Origin: Stercorarius parasiticus
Lineage: Eukaryota; Chordata; Aves; Charadriiformes; Stercorariidae
DNA: 64,000 nucleotides
NCBI GenBank assembly: GCA_013396915.1
Contig: VWZL01002061.1
Location: 48,568-112,567, forward strand
Direction of reading: 5' to 3'
Below, one piece after another: positions 21,474-34,080 of the stretch. The notes beneath the pieces are model-generated. The model ran no database searches. It worked only from the letters and a program-made list of their open reading frames with translations, and was not told the origin of the DNA. How positions within the stretch are numbered: the first letter of the stretch is position 1; every line of letters starts with the position of its first letter. A program made the position numbers and the translations under genes.

Positions 21474-24400
21474 AGCAATAGTTTCTCAAATTTGTTCAGC
21501 TTTAATATAAGCACATCCTAGCATGTCTAGGGAAAATGACAGATGAGAAGGAATATCAACAACCAGTGTATAATTGATTTTTATTGCCTAGAGCCATGTT
21601 TTTCATACATGGAAGTTTGTGTGGTAAACTTAAAGCTAAGAGAGGGCAAGCTTGGTTTTGATCCTCCAAATGCTGATAGCATTTCAGACTCTAATGCTCA
21701 GATGCAAAATTAAACCCACAATCATTATTGGTGTCTGAGGTTAACGGGCTTTAGTGTATGAAGGTAACAGCTGGAAACTGCCACTTTTCTTAGGACAAAA
21801 GGATTAGATTAGAATGGACTTCACATCAGAAGGTTAATTTTGTTCAGATGTATTATTTTTTAATGGAATTTTAGATCATATGAGACATTTTTTGTCTCTT
21901 TATGTATTTTTCTATTGTCCTAAGACTTCCCAAACATTTTCCTTTCAAAGTTTTTTTTTAAAACACATACAAAGTATACATGTCAAAGGAATTTTAAATT
22001 ATTTTATCACTTGTTACTTGTCCCACACAGAATAATAGAAGATTCTGTAGATAATGACATTATGTACAAAATCCAAAATTCTTGTGGCATCCTGATTGCA
22101 CACACAGCCTTATAATTCTACCAGATTTGAATACATACGTAATTTCTTTATATCTATCCCATGTATCTGTTTATAATTTCATGTCAAAGTAAATAAAATT
22201 GGGGAAAACTCTCTGTTTCCTGCTTCCTTCTTCTCCAAGAATAGATAGTATTTTGTAAAATAAGTGGAATCCCAGATCTAGGCACTTTTCTCCTTTTGAA
22301 TTGCAAATGATTTAGGGTAATATTAGTTCAAGCACCAGCAACATTATTCATGGGTTTCTGTTTTACACAATTTCATTGAAAGTTTACACAAAGCATAGTT
22401 CATTACCACAATTTTATAATTGATTTCATGCAAATCAAAAAGTATTTTAAATACCAAATAATGTTCTTAACGTCATGTATGTTCTTGAACTATTTTGAAC
22501 TGATGCTTTTTTTAATCAATATCTTTCTTTGTCAGCACTATTCAAATCAAGTTACACATTGCACAGTCAGTTCTTCTGCACTATATATATCTGTCTGTTT
22601 ATGATTTTACATAGTATCTAAGATTATTTACAGTTGTAGTAAATTTTCTAGAATCAAGATTACTTTGGATGCAGAAAATGTCATTTACATAAAGCTATAG
22701 AAGAGAAGGACAGAGAACCAGAAGAAAGCATATAGAAACTGTGTCAATTTAAGAAAAAAAATCATGGGTGCTGCAACATTCAGTGAAGGCTACACGGTAA
22801 GCTGGACTACTTTTTATATTATTTAGGATCACAGCAGTTACAACAGTGGAACAGTTTCATAATCTTATTGATCTTATAATATCTTGGTAGCACTGATGCA
22901 GAGGAAAAAAAAAACAACAACACAGAAATCGGGAAATGCCTTTAGTCATGTGACTGTTACTTGCATTCTGGAATACAGAAAATAGAAATGTTTGAAACAT
23001 CAAATGTTGATAATATGTCAAGTTTTTATGTACTTTTATTTATTTTGAAAGTGGCACAATAAGCGAAATGCAATAAAATTAATCTTTAGAGAATAAATAA
23101 TGCAGGGCTTGATGGGATGCTGAAAGGTTTCTGTATCTCTAAAGCAGGATAATATATACGTAACCTGTTTCAGTTACTTCTGATGGTTGACTTGGCTTGA
23201 CTTTTGAGATTGGAGATGGAATTTGATCTTAAGTCCAACTAACATGCTTACATTTTGAAACACTTGAGAATCAAAAGCATAGCCCAGGAGAATCTATCAA
23301 AACATGACGTGTACTTACTACTGAAATACAAAACCACTGTTACAGATCATCGTAATCAAAATGTTATTTTCAGCTACTTATAAGCATTAAAGAGCTCTAA
23401 ATATTTCTTGAATAAAGAAAAAGGGAGACTGTATCAGCTAAAATAAAACTATATACAAAAGGAATAGCTAGTACCGTATTTGTGTATGACTCGGTAATTT
23501 TCACCAAATGCCAGTCAGAAAAGATATCACATATGAAGAATCTGTACCAAATCATTAATAGATGAGACTTTAAACCACATTATCTGCCATGTCACTAGGA
23601 TGTTTCCTCACTAATATCACAAAAACTTTGTTTAGCTTGTTAGAAAAGCTGTTCAGTGCTTTCAAGAAAAAAGTTTAGGTTTTTTTGCCATGTCATACTA
23701 TGCATTAATATGAAATCACTTGAAGAAATCTTTATCAATCTAAGTTTAAAATAAAATACCACAGATAGGACAGAGCCATACAAAACGAACCTAAGCATAA
23801 GTCCTTTTTATTAACACAACCTAAAAAATGCATGTTAACTGTAATGCTTATTCTAACCTTGACTCAGACTCTGGCTTTAAGTCATTTTGCTTATCTAGGT
23901 TTTCCTGTTCTTAACAGAGAAAACCTATACATCACTGAAGACAGTGTTAGAATGAATACTCAGGTTTCAGCTAGTAGACCACTATGTTTAAATAGTTATA
24001 TAATCTTGTTAGAACTGATATAGATTGTTGAATTGAGTCAGTGATGAAATATATATGCTTCACACTGGAACAGTTTGCAATGTGGTAATGGATGGACTAA
24101 ATGTATCCCTCAACTGTGTTAAAGCAGCTGATTAAAAACAAAAAGATGGAAATTAGACAAAATGGTCCCAGGAGTTATTCATGAACAAGCTTAAGGGAAG
24201 CTGTGGGAAGCAGCTAAATGTAAATAAAGGTATCTAAGAGAGAAAAGTAAGAGAGAATGATAAAGGCAGGTTTTCTGTGTTGCAGAGTTTAACATTGGTT
24301 TTCCCAGTATAATTTAATCTTTATTACCTTAAGAAAGTGCAATACAGATATTCAATGAAACTTTTAAACAATCAAAAATCTTTCTAATCTTGACATTTTA

Positions 24401-25016
24401 AAATAGATTTATAGAAAATTATTTCAGGTCTTCACATGTCAGGACTGGGGAAAAAAAAACACCCTAATTTCATGGTGTCTGTGTGGTTCAAATGTCAAAA
24501 CAATTTAGTGTTGGTGCATGACAATGGTATTTTTAAAGACCTCATCTAAACTTATAACTTCCCCCCCTTGGCACCCCGGTGGAATCATTCCCACTTAATA
24601 TGACTTATAAGCCAGGTCATTTGTAGAGAGAAAAAAAAGAATGCAAAGCAAATGCAGGTGGACATGGAGTTCTCAGTGAATTTTTCAAATGTTGTTTTCC
24701 ATATTTTTGTATTTAAAAGGTCTATGACTTCTGCAGTATTTTTAATTTTTTTTGACTCGTTCAGTTCAGATACAAAAGCAAAACACAAACAAAATCACTT
24801 TCTAAATCACCTGATTATATAAACATCAGTGAAAGTATAAACTTAGTTATGGCACAGCTTATTTCTGATGCTTAGTTAAACCTGTGTTTCTCACTCAGAA
24901 TGGCACTATGGTCCATAAACTGAAATTACAATAGACATGACAGAAGGTTTTATTCCTAAATGTAGACAACACCTTGGTGTTAAAGCTGTTGAAAGAATTT
25001 CTGAAGCCATAGGAAG
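21471..25016. other. Unique AT-rich DNA, 3.5 kb, no gene seen
   Basis: AT-rich with short homopolymer runs. No repeat family, splice pair or long open frame stands out. Confidence 0.55.
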
Positions 25017-25083
25017 TCAAGAATTGAGTGACACACTGAGCTGCTCGGAGTGAGCTAAAATTCTGGACGTAGCATTTTCGATA
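25017..25083 (+). repeat. 67-bp direct repeat, copy 1
   Basis: It aligns without gaps to 26578-26644 with 55 of 67 positions identical (about 82%, counted by eye). Most differences are transitions. Shared core wording: 'ggagtgag', 'aattctgg', 'agcattttc'. I do not recognise the family. Confidence 0.8.
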
Positions 25084-26010
25084 ATGTAAACACAACAAAA
25101 TGAAAATCCCACACTTGACATGAACTTGCTTGATCTCCTTTCTCCTTTATCTTCTTCATTGCATGGAACTGACCACAGCTCTCATGCAGTTACCCTTTCC
25201 TGACAGCCTGCCTCTAGCTTCTTGGCTCTTATGTCTCTGGTTGCTCTCTGACTGTTCCATTCAACTGCATATTAGCATTCACTGCATAGCAAAATGGGGT
25301 CAAGAGTGAAGGGAGTGTTCAACAAAAAAAGTTATTGAAAGATTAAAGAATCGGTGTACAGTATGTCAGTTACTACATTATCATTTATATGCTATTTTTA
25401 GGACACCTTGCAGCAAATTAAAAACGACAAAGTCGTCAATAACTTAAGGTGAAGGATAAAACTCTACAAATTGACTGATGACATGCATAAACAGCCACAA
25501 TTTCGTGGCAGCTTATGGCTGAGCTTTAGTTAAATGTATGAAAATATATTACATATAATGCATTATACAACCTCTGTTGAGTGACTTTTCAATCTTGATT
25601 CAGACAGTATGCTCACAGTATTATTAAGACATGGACCAGGTTTCTAACAGAGAAAATTAACTCAGAATGCCCCTTCTACTTTATAAAGGCAAAACTGTTT
25701 ATTTCAATGCTATGACTAAATTGAAATAATCTGAAATAGTTATATGAGTCTCAGGAATGAATATATTTCAGTACAAGGTATTTGAGAAAGTAAGATAATA
25801 TTGTCTTCATTTGAAAGAGGACCGATGTCTGCACATCAAGAAAAACAAGGATAAAGATGTACAGAAGATATATGATAATACTGTAGTCATTGGAAAGAGG
25901 AACAGTGAAAAATGACAAACAAGTTAGAACTATAAGAAAGAACTGACACTACAAAAGCATGAAGAAACAGAATAAATAACATCATAGAGTGTGTTTAGTA
26001 TACATGCTGT

Positions 26011-26081
26011 TGTGTACATATATGTATGTATACATGTTTGCATATATGTAGATATACATATATATACACACTATATATATG
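26011..26081 (+). repeat. TA/TGTA-rich simple repeat
   Basis: Imperfect alternating purine-pyrimidine sequence (tgtacatatatgtatgtata and similar). It is likely to be a microsatellite and polymorphic. Confidence 0.8.
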
Positions 26082-26441
26082 CAGTTAAGAAGATAGCTCA
26101 GTCCATTTGTATATCTTCATATCCTTTTGTATATATTCATATATTTTATACTTGTCTGTTTCTTCAGGAAACATGGCTGTTCCTTGAAGTGTTTCCTAAT
26201 AGAGGAATGATGTATTCTGGGATATAGAACCAAAGGCACCTCTTATTGCTTAGGACTTACTCAGAAGCACTAGTAAGGATTCCTCAAACACAACCCTTTT
26301 CGTGGTTCAGCTATGTAAAAAGGAGATTAAGGCTATGAATATCTCTTTTAAAAATCTGTTTTTAATTTTGTTGTATGGATGTTGTAGGACTCAAGCTTCT
26401 TTATTAGACTGGTCTATTTCTGTTACAGCAGCTGGTTTACT

Positions 26442-26480
26442 CCCCCCTCCCTCCTTGCCCCCACTACCACCCCTGTGCCC
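26442..26480 (-). other. Potential G-quadruplex on the minus strand
   Basis: The plus strand has C runs at 26442-26447, 26449-26451, 26458-26462, 26470-26473 and 26478-26480, with loops of 1 to 7 bases. This satisfies the usual G3+N1-7 pattern on the minus strand. Function unknown. Confidence 0.5.
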
Positions 26481-26577
26481 TGGTTATAAATCCAAAACTG
26501 TATGTTGTTGTAGAAGTCATTAAAGCAATTTTAAATTAAAACTGATATTTGACAAGCAGTTGCACTGTGACTGTCCC

Positions 26578-26644
26578 TCAAGACTGGAGTGACATGCTGA
26601 ATTGCTTGGAGTGAGTTAGAATTCTGGTCGCAGCATTTTCAATA
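26578..26644 (+). repeat. 67-bp direct repeat, copy 2
   Basis: Second member of the pair with 25017-25083, same orientation, 1561 bp apart. Homology fades beyond both ends. Confidence 0.8.
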
Positions 26645-29600
26645 GCATGCAGCTTAGGCAGCATTTTCTTAGACATCCATATAAATAAAGACTGGACACT
26701 TTACAGTGCTGGTGGTTACTGAAGATCACCACAAATCTCTGAAAACACTGGCCAGTTTTTTATTTGTAGTATATTTCCAGAGTTGTAGAAAGTCACGGTG
26801 AATATTTTTACATACAGTTTTTTAAAGATTGTTTAAAAAGTAATGTTCCATTTCAGAAAGGTGTGAAAAAAACCTTTCAAATTCAGAGCTTTAATCCTCC
26901 ACCATTGTGCGATAAAATCTAATGGTTTGACTGTCAGAGAGGGAAGAAAACTGTGACAAGTTCTTACATTCATAGAGATAAAAATTGCTTAAAATATTTA
27001 AAATTACATTCCTGCTTGTCTTGATTTTACTGCCTAAGCAGATAGAGATCTAATCTTTATTTCTTAAATTTTTTTCATTCTGTTACACACTTAAGCTCTG
27101 GAGCTAACAAAAAAAAAAAAAACCATTGTGAGGGAAGAAGTTTTAAAACTTTGCTGTAGTGTAAAACAGCAAAGTTTTGTCTCAGTCTTAGGGAGACAAA
27201 AGTTCTGAAAACAAATCATATACAGGTTTGTTCTATGTGATAGGTAGAGAAGAAGATGGAAATTATCACAGTGCTGTTGGTATATTTCAGGTGAACTAGT
27301 CAATGAAATAACATCTTAGGTATTTCGGCTTGATAACTGGTTACTGCAAGAAAACACTAGACTGAAATTATTGGAATAGATAGGTTACTGCCCAGCAAGA
27401 TGGACAGATTCACATCTCTATTGTAGCTGTTCCCTAGCTGGACCAGCAATGAAAACAGGAACATGTTCGTACTGTGTGGTTACCTCAGTCCATCCTTTCC
27501 CTTGCTGCCCCTGAGAATGTTAGTTTTGCCTGATTGTATAGATCCTTTATCTACCGTTTTAAAGCTAATAATCATCCATAAGCTTTTTTGTGACTATCTC
27601 TTCCACTACATATGATCTCATTAAGGAAATCTTTGTTGTTACATTTCCCTATGGACATGCAGGGATCTCAGACTGAAGTAATGGTTGCTGTCAATTAGAC
27701 TAAACCAATAACTAAATAGAGGAGGAATTTCCAAGGAAGTTATACCTTAGAAGGTCTTAAAGCCCAGAGGGAATCCTTCAGTTCCCACTTTCCAATGAAC
27801 TGATTCCTCACTCTCCTTCTTCACCACCATTGGAAAAGTTACTTGGAGATCTGAATGTTAGCAACAAATGCTATATAAGATCAGGAAAAACTGAATACGA
27901 TTTTGAAACATCGGTAGGACTTCACAGTGCTTTCATGCAAATTGGTTCTTTTATATTGTGCCATTTCATTGATATGACTTCAATGACCTTAAACTTTTGC
28001 TGTCTAGCATTAGATTTTATGTTATAAAACAATGTATTTCCTGATATTTGGATAACAAGACTTGTTATAAGTAGAAATTTGAATATTTCTTAATAATTTC
28101 TGTAATTACAATAAGACTTTGTGCTTTTTCTCCTCTAATAATGTAAGACTGTTATTTGGCCAATGATTAAATTAATAAACTGAGGACTGTGAAGGAGAAG
28201 GGTATGTTTCTTCCATTTCCCTCATATTATTTCTTTGATCTCCTGGTACTATATATACCACTATTCAAAAGTACCAGAGGTGAATGTGTAGCAAGAATAT
28301 AGCTTGATTGTGCAAGCATATCAGCAATAAAACCTGAGTGAAACAGAAAGCTAGAACATAGGAACACAATGCAAAAGAGCTTCACAGTGTTCAGTAACAA
28401 CAAAGCAGCTTTGAAATGTTGCCAGAAGAACTTACAAACTGTGGCATAAATACCTGTGTCCTTACTGCAAGGCTAACACGGAAATGGCAGAAATACAATA
28501 TGTGTGTGAGTGAATAGATTGTCCTTGGCTAACAGAATTTTTCTAAAGCTTTGCTAAAGTACTTCGGAAAATAACAACATATGATGAAAGTACGCAATAT
28601 CAACAGAGTAGGTACGCACATGTAATACCACAGAAAAATAATCATAGTCTTCCACTTAACATTTGCTGTGTTCATTCATTTATACTAATACTGCGGTTTC
28701 AGAGATTCAATAAACATTGGGGGGTTTTAGGTTGGGTTGGGGTAAGGGGGTTGAGGGCTAATTGGTGACTGTTGTTGCAAATATAATTTTTCCACTTACT
28801 CTTTGCTGAACATAGCGATGTCTGATTCCATATTTTCTTGTTGGTTGGTTAGCACTCATTTTTATTCAGGGAGGTTGCTATTTTTTCCTCTAAAAATCAA
28901 TATAAAAAAACCCCAAACAAATGTAAATATATTAACCCTAATGTAACTCTTAATTAGTTGTATCTTTCTCTCCTTATATTTTTTCACACTGAATAAAGGA
29001 AAAAGGCCTGGGACGGCACTCAAACGGAGGATCCCTGACAGTTCATGATGCCTTAATGTGATCTCACTCACTAGGTTTGTTCAGAACTACTGCAGCTACC
29101 TTTCTCCAAAAAGAGATGGGACTGGCCCAAAATAGCATAGACATAAGACAATCGGTGCCACATGGCCTTGGAGCAGATGTCTGCCCTTTTTATTTACCAT
29201 TGCAGACACAGCCTAATGGATATTCATAATTTATTTTTAGGGAAGAAGGTCTGACCCATTAGCATTAATATTCGGGAGTAAACAAACTTACTGGGAAACA
29301 TGTAAAATAATCCTTACATAAAGAAAATAGAAATTGGGAAGAAAACTCTGCCTATCAACCTATGCAAATAACATTTCACTTAAAGATCTCATCTGCAAGC
29401 AATATGGCACCCTCCAAGCTTCAGAAGAGAGAGACTTTTCAAATGTTATGAGATAAGTAATCTTCTTAACTCCAGAATTTGCTTCACTGTACATTTGTCA
29501 GGCGTTCCAGAAAATCTGTGCAACCTGAATTTCTCATCAGGCTTGTAAATCAGATATTTTTAGGTTGTGAAGCTCCTTTGTAGTGTGGAGCATGGAGAAG

Positions 29601-30270
29601 GGCCTTGACAGTGGGCTCTGGAGAAAACCATCTTTATTAGTGCATGGGAAGCAAGTTTTTAAAATGCAGTTTTGGAAGAGAGGATTCTAAGACTGTCGCT
29701 GCAGGTAAGTAGGTGAGATATGTATTTCCCTATGAGTATCAGCTTTCCAAGGACAACTTTATGTGTCCTTGCCGTTGAGGAGATGACACTGAGGTTCTCA
29801 ACTTTATATCTCTTTTTTAGACCCTTTCCTATATTACCTTCCCTCAGTTACTTTATTTGTTCTTCATAGTAGTTTTCCATTTGTAGGTCTCTATGCCAGA
29901 AGCTCTTACTCTTTTTAGAGCTTTTTTAATGACCAGTATTTTTCTGTGGTATTTCTTCAGGTGCAGATACCACCTCTGTAAACATTATCAATTACTTTGT
30001 CATGGAAACTCTTTGGCTGCAGAACATAGAAGAAACAGTATCACTTAAGAAGAGGAGATAACAAGAGGCATTAATACAGTAGTATGGTAGTCATGTAAGC
30101 TAGGTCATGTCAAGGGTGAAGAAGCAGAATAAAGCAGAGGTAGAAAATGGTTAGGAAATTAAACATATGGTGGGTTATGGGAATAAGGAGGGACCAATGT
30201 GGGTGGTAGGACTGTGAGAGGGAGATAATTTACATCTTCTTGGAACTTTCATGAGGTGTCATACATAAAA
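26645..30270. other. Unique AT-rich DNA, 3.6 kb, no gene seen
   Basis: No gene seen. It contains a 14-base poly(A) at 27109-27122 and a G-quadruplex motif at 28734-28757. A patch at 29100-29300 has several TAAT/ATTA-type words, but nothing that supports an enhancer call from one sequence. Confidence 0.5.
28719..28757 (+). other. Telomere-like G-rich stretch with G-quadruplex motif
   Basis: G runs at 28719-28724, 28734-28736, 28739-28742, 28746-28750 and 28755-28757, separated by TT, TAA and TTGA. The last four runs meet the canonical quadruplex pattern and resemble degenerate TTGGG/TTAGGG units. Confidence 0.55.
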
Positions 30271-30625
30271 ATGAGACCTTATAGCTCTCTACAACTACCT
30301 GAAAAGAGGTTGTAGCGAGGCGTGGGTTGATCTCTTCTTCCAAGTATCAGGAGATAGGACGAGAGGAAATAGCCTTAAGTTACACCAAGGGAGATTTAGA
30401 TTGGATATTAGGAAAAAATTCTACACCAAAAGGGTTATCAAGCATTGGAACAGGCTGCCCAGGGAAGTTGTGGAATCTTCATCCCTGGAGATACTTAAAA
30501 GACGGGTAGACGTGGTGCTTAGCGACATGATTTAGTGATGGCTTTTGTCAGTGTTAGGTTGATGGTTGGACTAGATGATCTGAAAGGTGTCTTCCAACCT
30601 AGACAATTCTATGATTCTAAAACTT
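30271..30625 (+). mobile_element. CR1 LINE 3' end
   Basis: 5'-truncated CR1 of about 355 bp. It has 'gagaccttatagctctctac', 'acctgaaaagaggttgtagc', 'gagatttagattggatatta', 'ggaacaggctgcccagggaa' and the tail 'gttggactagatgatctgaa' ... 'acaattctatgattctaa'. This tail wording ('gttaggttgatggttggact') marks a different subfamily from the 17.9 and 37.8 kb copies. Confidence 0.93.
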
Positions 30626-31305
30626 GACGGGAAAAAAAAAATTCATCATGAATGTTTGAAATTCTAAGAGACAGAGACATGAAAAAATACAAATGCTCTT
30701 ACTCTGTCTAAAATAATTTCTCATTCATTTTGGCTGCAATCCAGAGCTTATTTGTTTTTAAATCTTGAATTGGACACATTACCATCTTGAATGCAAACTG
30801 ACAAATGTCACAACGTAATATAATAATAAACTTTAATTTGGGGGGTATCTATGCCTGTGGGCATCTGACAATAGTAAGTTGTAAATGAAAACATAATGAA
30901 ATGTACTCTTCCTTACATCAATCTTCTTATGCTTTTGAGACAAAATTTAAATCAATATAATAGGAGAGAGAAATATTGCAAGGTTTGATTTGATTATTCC
31001 CAGTGTTTTTAAGAAGAAAACTAACATCTGCCTGTATCACAGAATGTGGTGTTGGATTGTGGATTTTTTTTAAATTTAAAATATAATCATTGCAGTAAAT
31101 AAGACATAACCACATATATTTTACTCTGCCAAAATCTGTGAAATCCATAATATATTTTAGTCACACTGTGACATTAATACTCTTTTATTCTACAACAAAA
31201 ATTACAATTAGAAGGTGTGGATTAATTACTAAATTAGCCAAGAATACAAAAGTACAGCATTGTTCACACATTAAGGAAAGTCATAAAATCAAGAGGCTTC
31301 TGAGG
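30626..31305. other. Unique AT-rich DNA, no gene seen
   Basis: Nothing recognised apart from a short G run near 30839-30845. Confidence 0.55.
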
Positions 31306-31311
31306 TAGAAT
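31306..31311 (+). repeat. Candidate left TSD TAGAAT
   Basis: Exact match to 32293-32298. A 6-bp duplication would suit an ERVK-type integrase. Confidence 0.45.
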
Positions 31312-31653
31312 ACAGCCGCAGCTGGCACACGAAGAGTGCAACATCTGCGATTCCCTGTACAAGGTTGTTTGCGAAACTACAGGAGGAATGGAATGGAACG
31401 CAATTGTTCCGTGGCCTTCCCTTGTGACGAATAGCAGATATGGGAACGAGATGGTACTACGGCACAGATAAGCTGCCTACTTGCTTACTATGAAACAGAT
31501 AAGCGGCCCTACTCACTAACCGAGCCAACATTTCATCAAATGTTGATGAAATACTGTCCTTTGTGAGAACTTTGCTCATTACAATGTACCAAAACACACC
31601 TCCATCCTGGAGGCTACCCGCCCCCAAGGTGTGATCACTCCTCCTCGAGTACA

Positions 31654-31729
31654 CCAATCATAATGAAAGTATTTATGACTAAAGTCACTCAAACTCCACT
31701 TTGAAGATAAAAAATAGCATAAAAATAGC
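31654..31729 (+). promoter_or_regulatory. CCAAT and TATA boxes of LTR-like element
   Basis: CCAAT (31654-31658) precedes CATAAAAATAG (31719-31729) by 60 bases, which is normal pol II promoter spacing. Transcription would then begin near 31750. Confidence 0.45.
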
Positions 31730-32051
31730 CCGAGAGAAGGGAGATATGGGAGGAAGACACCATCGCGAACAAGTCGAGGAGAACTCCATCACTGAGTTCC
31801 GGGATCAGTCAATGGGCTGAGCCTTTCTTCCCCTTCACAGGGACGCCTTTGGGTAAGACTTAGATTATACCGAATGTTTCCTCAGGGAACTTAGAAAATT
31901 CTCTAGAGAATCTCTTTCCTACATCTATAGCCAGGCTGTATTGTTCATAACTTTATCGCGCGTTTTGTATACTTAACAATATCTTTGCATGTGCTTTGCA
32001 GACAGTGTATTTATCACCGGCGATCCTAAGAACCTATATATCTGTTGTTTA

Positions 32052-32057
32052 AATAAA
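32052..32057 (+). terminator. AATAAA polyadenylation signal of LTR-like element
   Basis: AATAAA lies about 325 bases after the TATA-type box, followed by a T/G-containing stretch (tagttgtttcggtttctc). Confidence 0.45.
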
Positions 32058-32162
32058 CTGCACTGTTTAAGTAGCTAGTTGTTTCGGTTTCTCATTGAAT
32101 GCAACCAAAGACTCGAGAGTGGCCGTGCTAGTTCATGAGCACAACTAGACTGAAGGTGCAGT

Positions 32163-32227
32163 CCACTATTAGTGTATCCAAGTCGTAATAGTTTAATACA
32201 TATTAAATGCGATTGGACTGATAGTGG
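32163..32227 (+). other. Imperfect long hairpin at the 3' part of the LTR-like element
   Basis: The left arm (32163-32185) and right arm (32210-32227) pair as CCACTAT/ATAGTGG, AGT/ACT and CCAA(g)TCG/CGATTGG. Inside, TTTAATA (32192-32198) pairs with TATTAAA (32201-32207). In total about 25 pairs can form in 65 bases. Confidence 0.65.
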
Positions 32228-32292
32228 TGAATTGGGCATCACTCAGAATTTAAACCTACCCGCACCTAGCCTCCCACCTTGGTGAAGAGTGT

Positions 32293-32298
32293 TAGAAT
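32293..32298 (+). repeat. Candidate right TSD TAGAAT
   Basis: Partner of 31306-31311. Confidence 0.45.
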
Positions 32299-34080
32299 GC
32301 AAGGGGGTTTATCTTCTGCCAAAACTGCTTTGCCCCTTTCCACACAACAGAAGGAAACGTCAAATGATATATAGCTGAAAATTTCAAAACCAAGAAATGC
32401 TTAATGTCAAGATGAATAATATTTTGTAACATTATCCTAATGTAAAATATCAGCACAGGGATGACTTTCCTGTCTTCTCAAATAGAAACCACAATCATTG
32501 ATTTAGAGACCCAGTTCACTATAGAACAATTACAAATAAAATACATTTATATGTCACAGCAGATGTGGTAATATTCATAGAGGTTGAATAAAGTGGTTGT
32601 TCCTCAGAGCTGTTCTAAGTTTCAGTTGTGAACATCTTTCAAGTAAAACCATGCCTCTCTAATTTAGATTAATTTTGTCAAAAGATACATGGTTCTGAAA
32701 AAAAGAAGATTCTATCAAACATACATTTGCCATTTCTTCTGTAAGTGTCTGTAGAAAATTAGTTGGCCTTAATTTTACCCCGTGTTTTGCAAATTCAGGA
32801 TTGCTTCCTGTAGAACCTAGCATTGGGGAATGGATTCATCTTAAACAGATGAGAAAGTCCAGGGCTTGCCTTTTATTCAAGCTAATGTTGCATGACTCAT
32901 GCCCCAAAGTTGAGATTTTTTTGTCCCATTGATCATAAACTAAGTCTAGAATGGTGAATTCAGGCATAAATATTCACATTGTACCTGATAAAAATGAAAA
33001 ATACCACTAATGTTTTTCTGCCAGCAAATGAAACCTGAATCTTTCTGTCTTCTCAGTTCATCATGTCACAGCTCAGGGGAATCCCTGCCCTATGTTTGCA
33101 TGGACGGTTTTTATCTACAAATCCACATAATTTCACTTCTGCACTTGGTTTTCTTTAAAAATCTTCAAGCCAAAGTATGTTAGCATTTAATAAAGTTTGT
33201 AAAATATTGAAAATAGATACTTATGCTCTCTTTGTTTTTACAGTTATGCTGGTTTAAATATTGAAATAAAATATAGTGTTAAAGAAGTGTTATTACTGAA
33301 AATTTCTTTTTAAAAAATCATTCTGTAAGAAAATTGTGGTTTTGTTTTCATTTAGGTTACACAAAAATGGGATAGACAGAAGACACCATTCTCTAAGCAG
33401 CTTTATTATAAATGCTCTAATTTATTCAATATTAAGGGTCAACCCATTTTATCATGAGCTGTTAACAAATTTTCTTGTGGCTTTTTTAATTTGTGACAAG
33501 TGTGTATGTACCTATTTTGCATGTCATTATTTCTATTCCCTTAGTACAATTTTTTGAAGAATCAGCTAACTACAAATACTAAAGCAAAAAAGAATGCAGT
33601 CAGGAATTATTTGTTCTGAAATTATCTGACTTACACTAGCCAAAGAAGCTACATATTAAAAAAAAAAAAAAAAGAAATCAAATCTTCCTGACTTCAAAGG
33701 TAATCATAGATGATATCTAGCACAGGAACAGCTGTAGCAGATCAATCCAAGGATCCATAAGTCTTGCATTTTTTTCCCATCAGTGGATGAAAGTGGGTAT
33801 TTAAAGAAACCTATAAGAACAAGACATAAATATATTTCATTGAAAATATTTCTTATTTTCAGAAGTTTCTGATTTAGGAGCTTCCTGTGTGGCAGTTGAG
33901 TTGGGTTGGGCCTGGCTGACAACAGTATTAGCATACAAACTTCAATTATCCTGTAAGATAAAGGAGTAGTAGCTTGAGCATAAGCAACTTGTTAATCACT
34001 GTGAAGGTTGCAACCTAAGGAGAAACTTCTCAATAAAAGATAGAAAGACAAAGAAAGATGAATGAAAAATTGACCCCATC
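32299..34080. other. Unique AT-rich DNA, no gene seen
   Basis: No recognised element. It contains poly(A) at 33658-33673. Confidence 0.55.

Larger units (their letters stand above)
25084..26577. other. Unique AT-rich DNA between the two 67-bp repeats
   Basis: No gene seen. It contains a TA/TG-rich simple stretch at 26011-26081 and a C-rich block at 26442-26480. Confidence 0.55.
31312..32292 (+). mobile_element. LTR-like element (type C), about 0.98 kb, with 6-bp TSD
   Basis: A block that differs sharply from its surroundings: it is GC-richer and keeps CpGs (for example 'catcgcgaac', 'ttatcgcgcgttttg', 'caccggcgatcc'). Exact TAGAAT copies flank it. It has LTR-like order: CCAAT at 31654-31658, a TATA-type box CATAAAAATAG at 31719-31729, and AATAAA at 32052-32057. 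It has no coding frame of note. The termini (ACA...TGT) are not the usual TG...CA, so the true limits may differ by some bases, or it may include leader sequence after the LTR. The kept CpGs suggest a younger insertion than most elements here. Family not recognised. Confidence 0.6.

Noticed and set aside
29100..29300. Patch with several ATTA/TAAT words as a homeodomain enhancer
   Set aside because: Such words are frequent by chance in AT-rich DNA, and conservation cannot be judged from one sequence.
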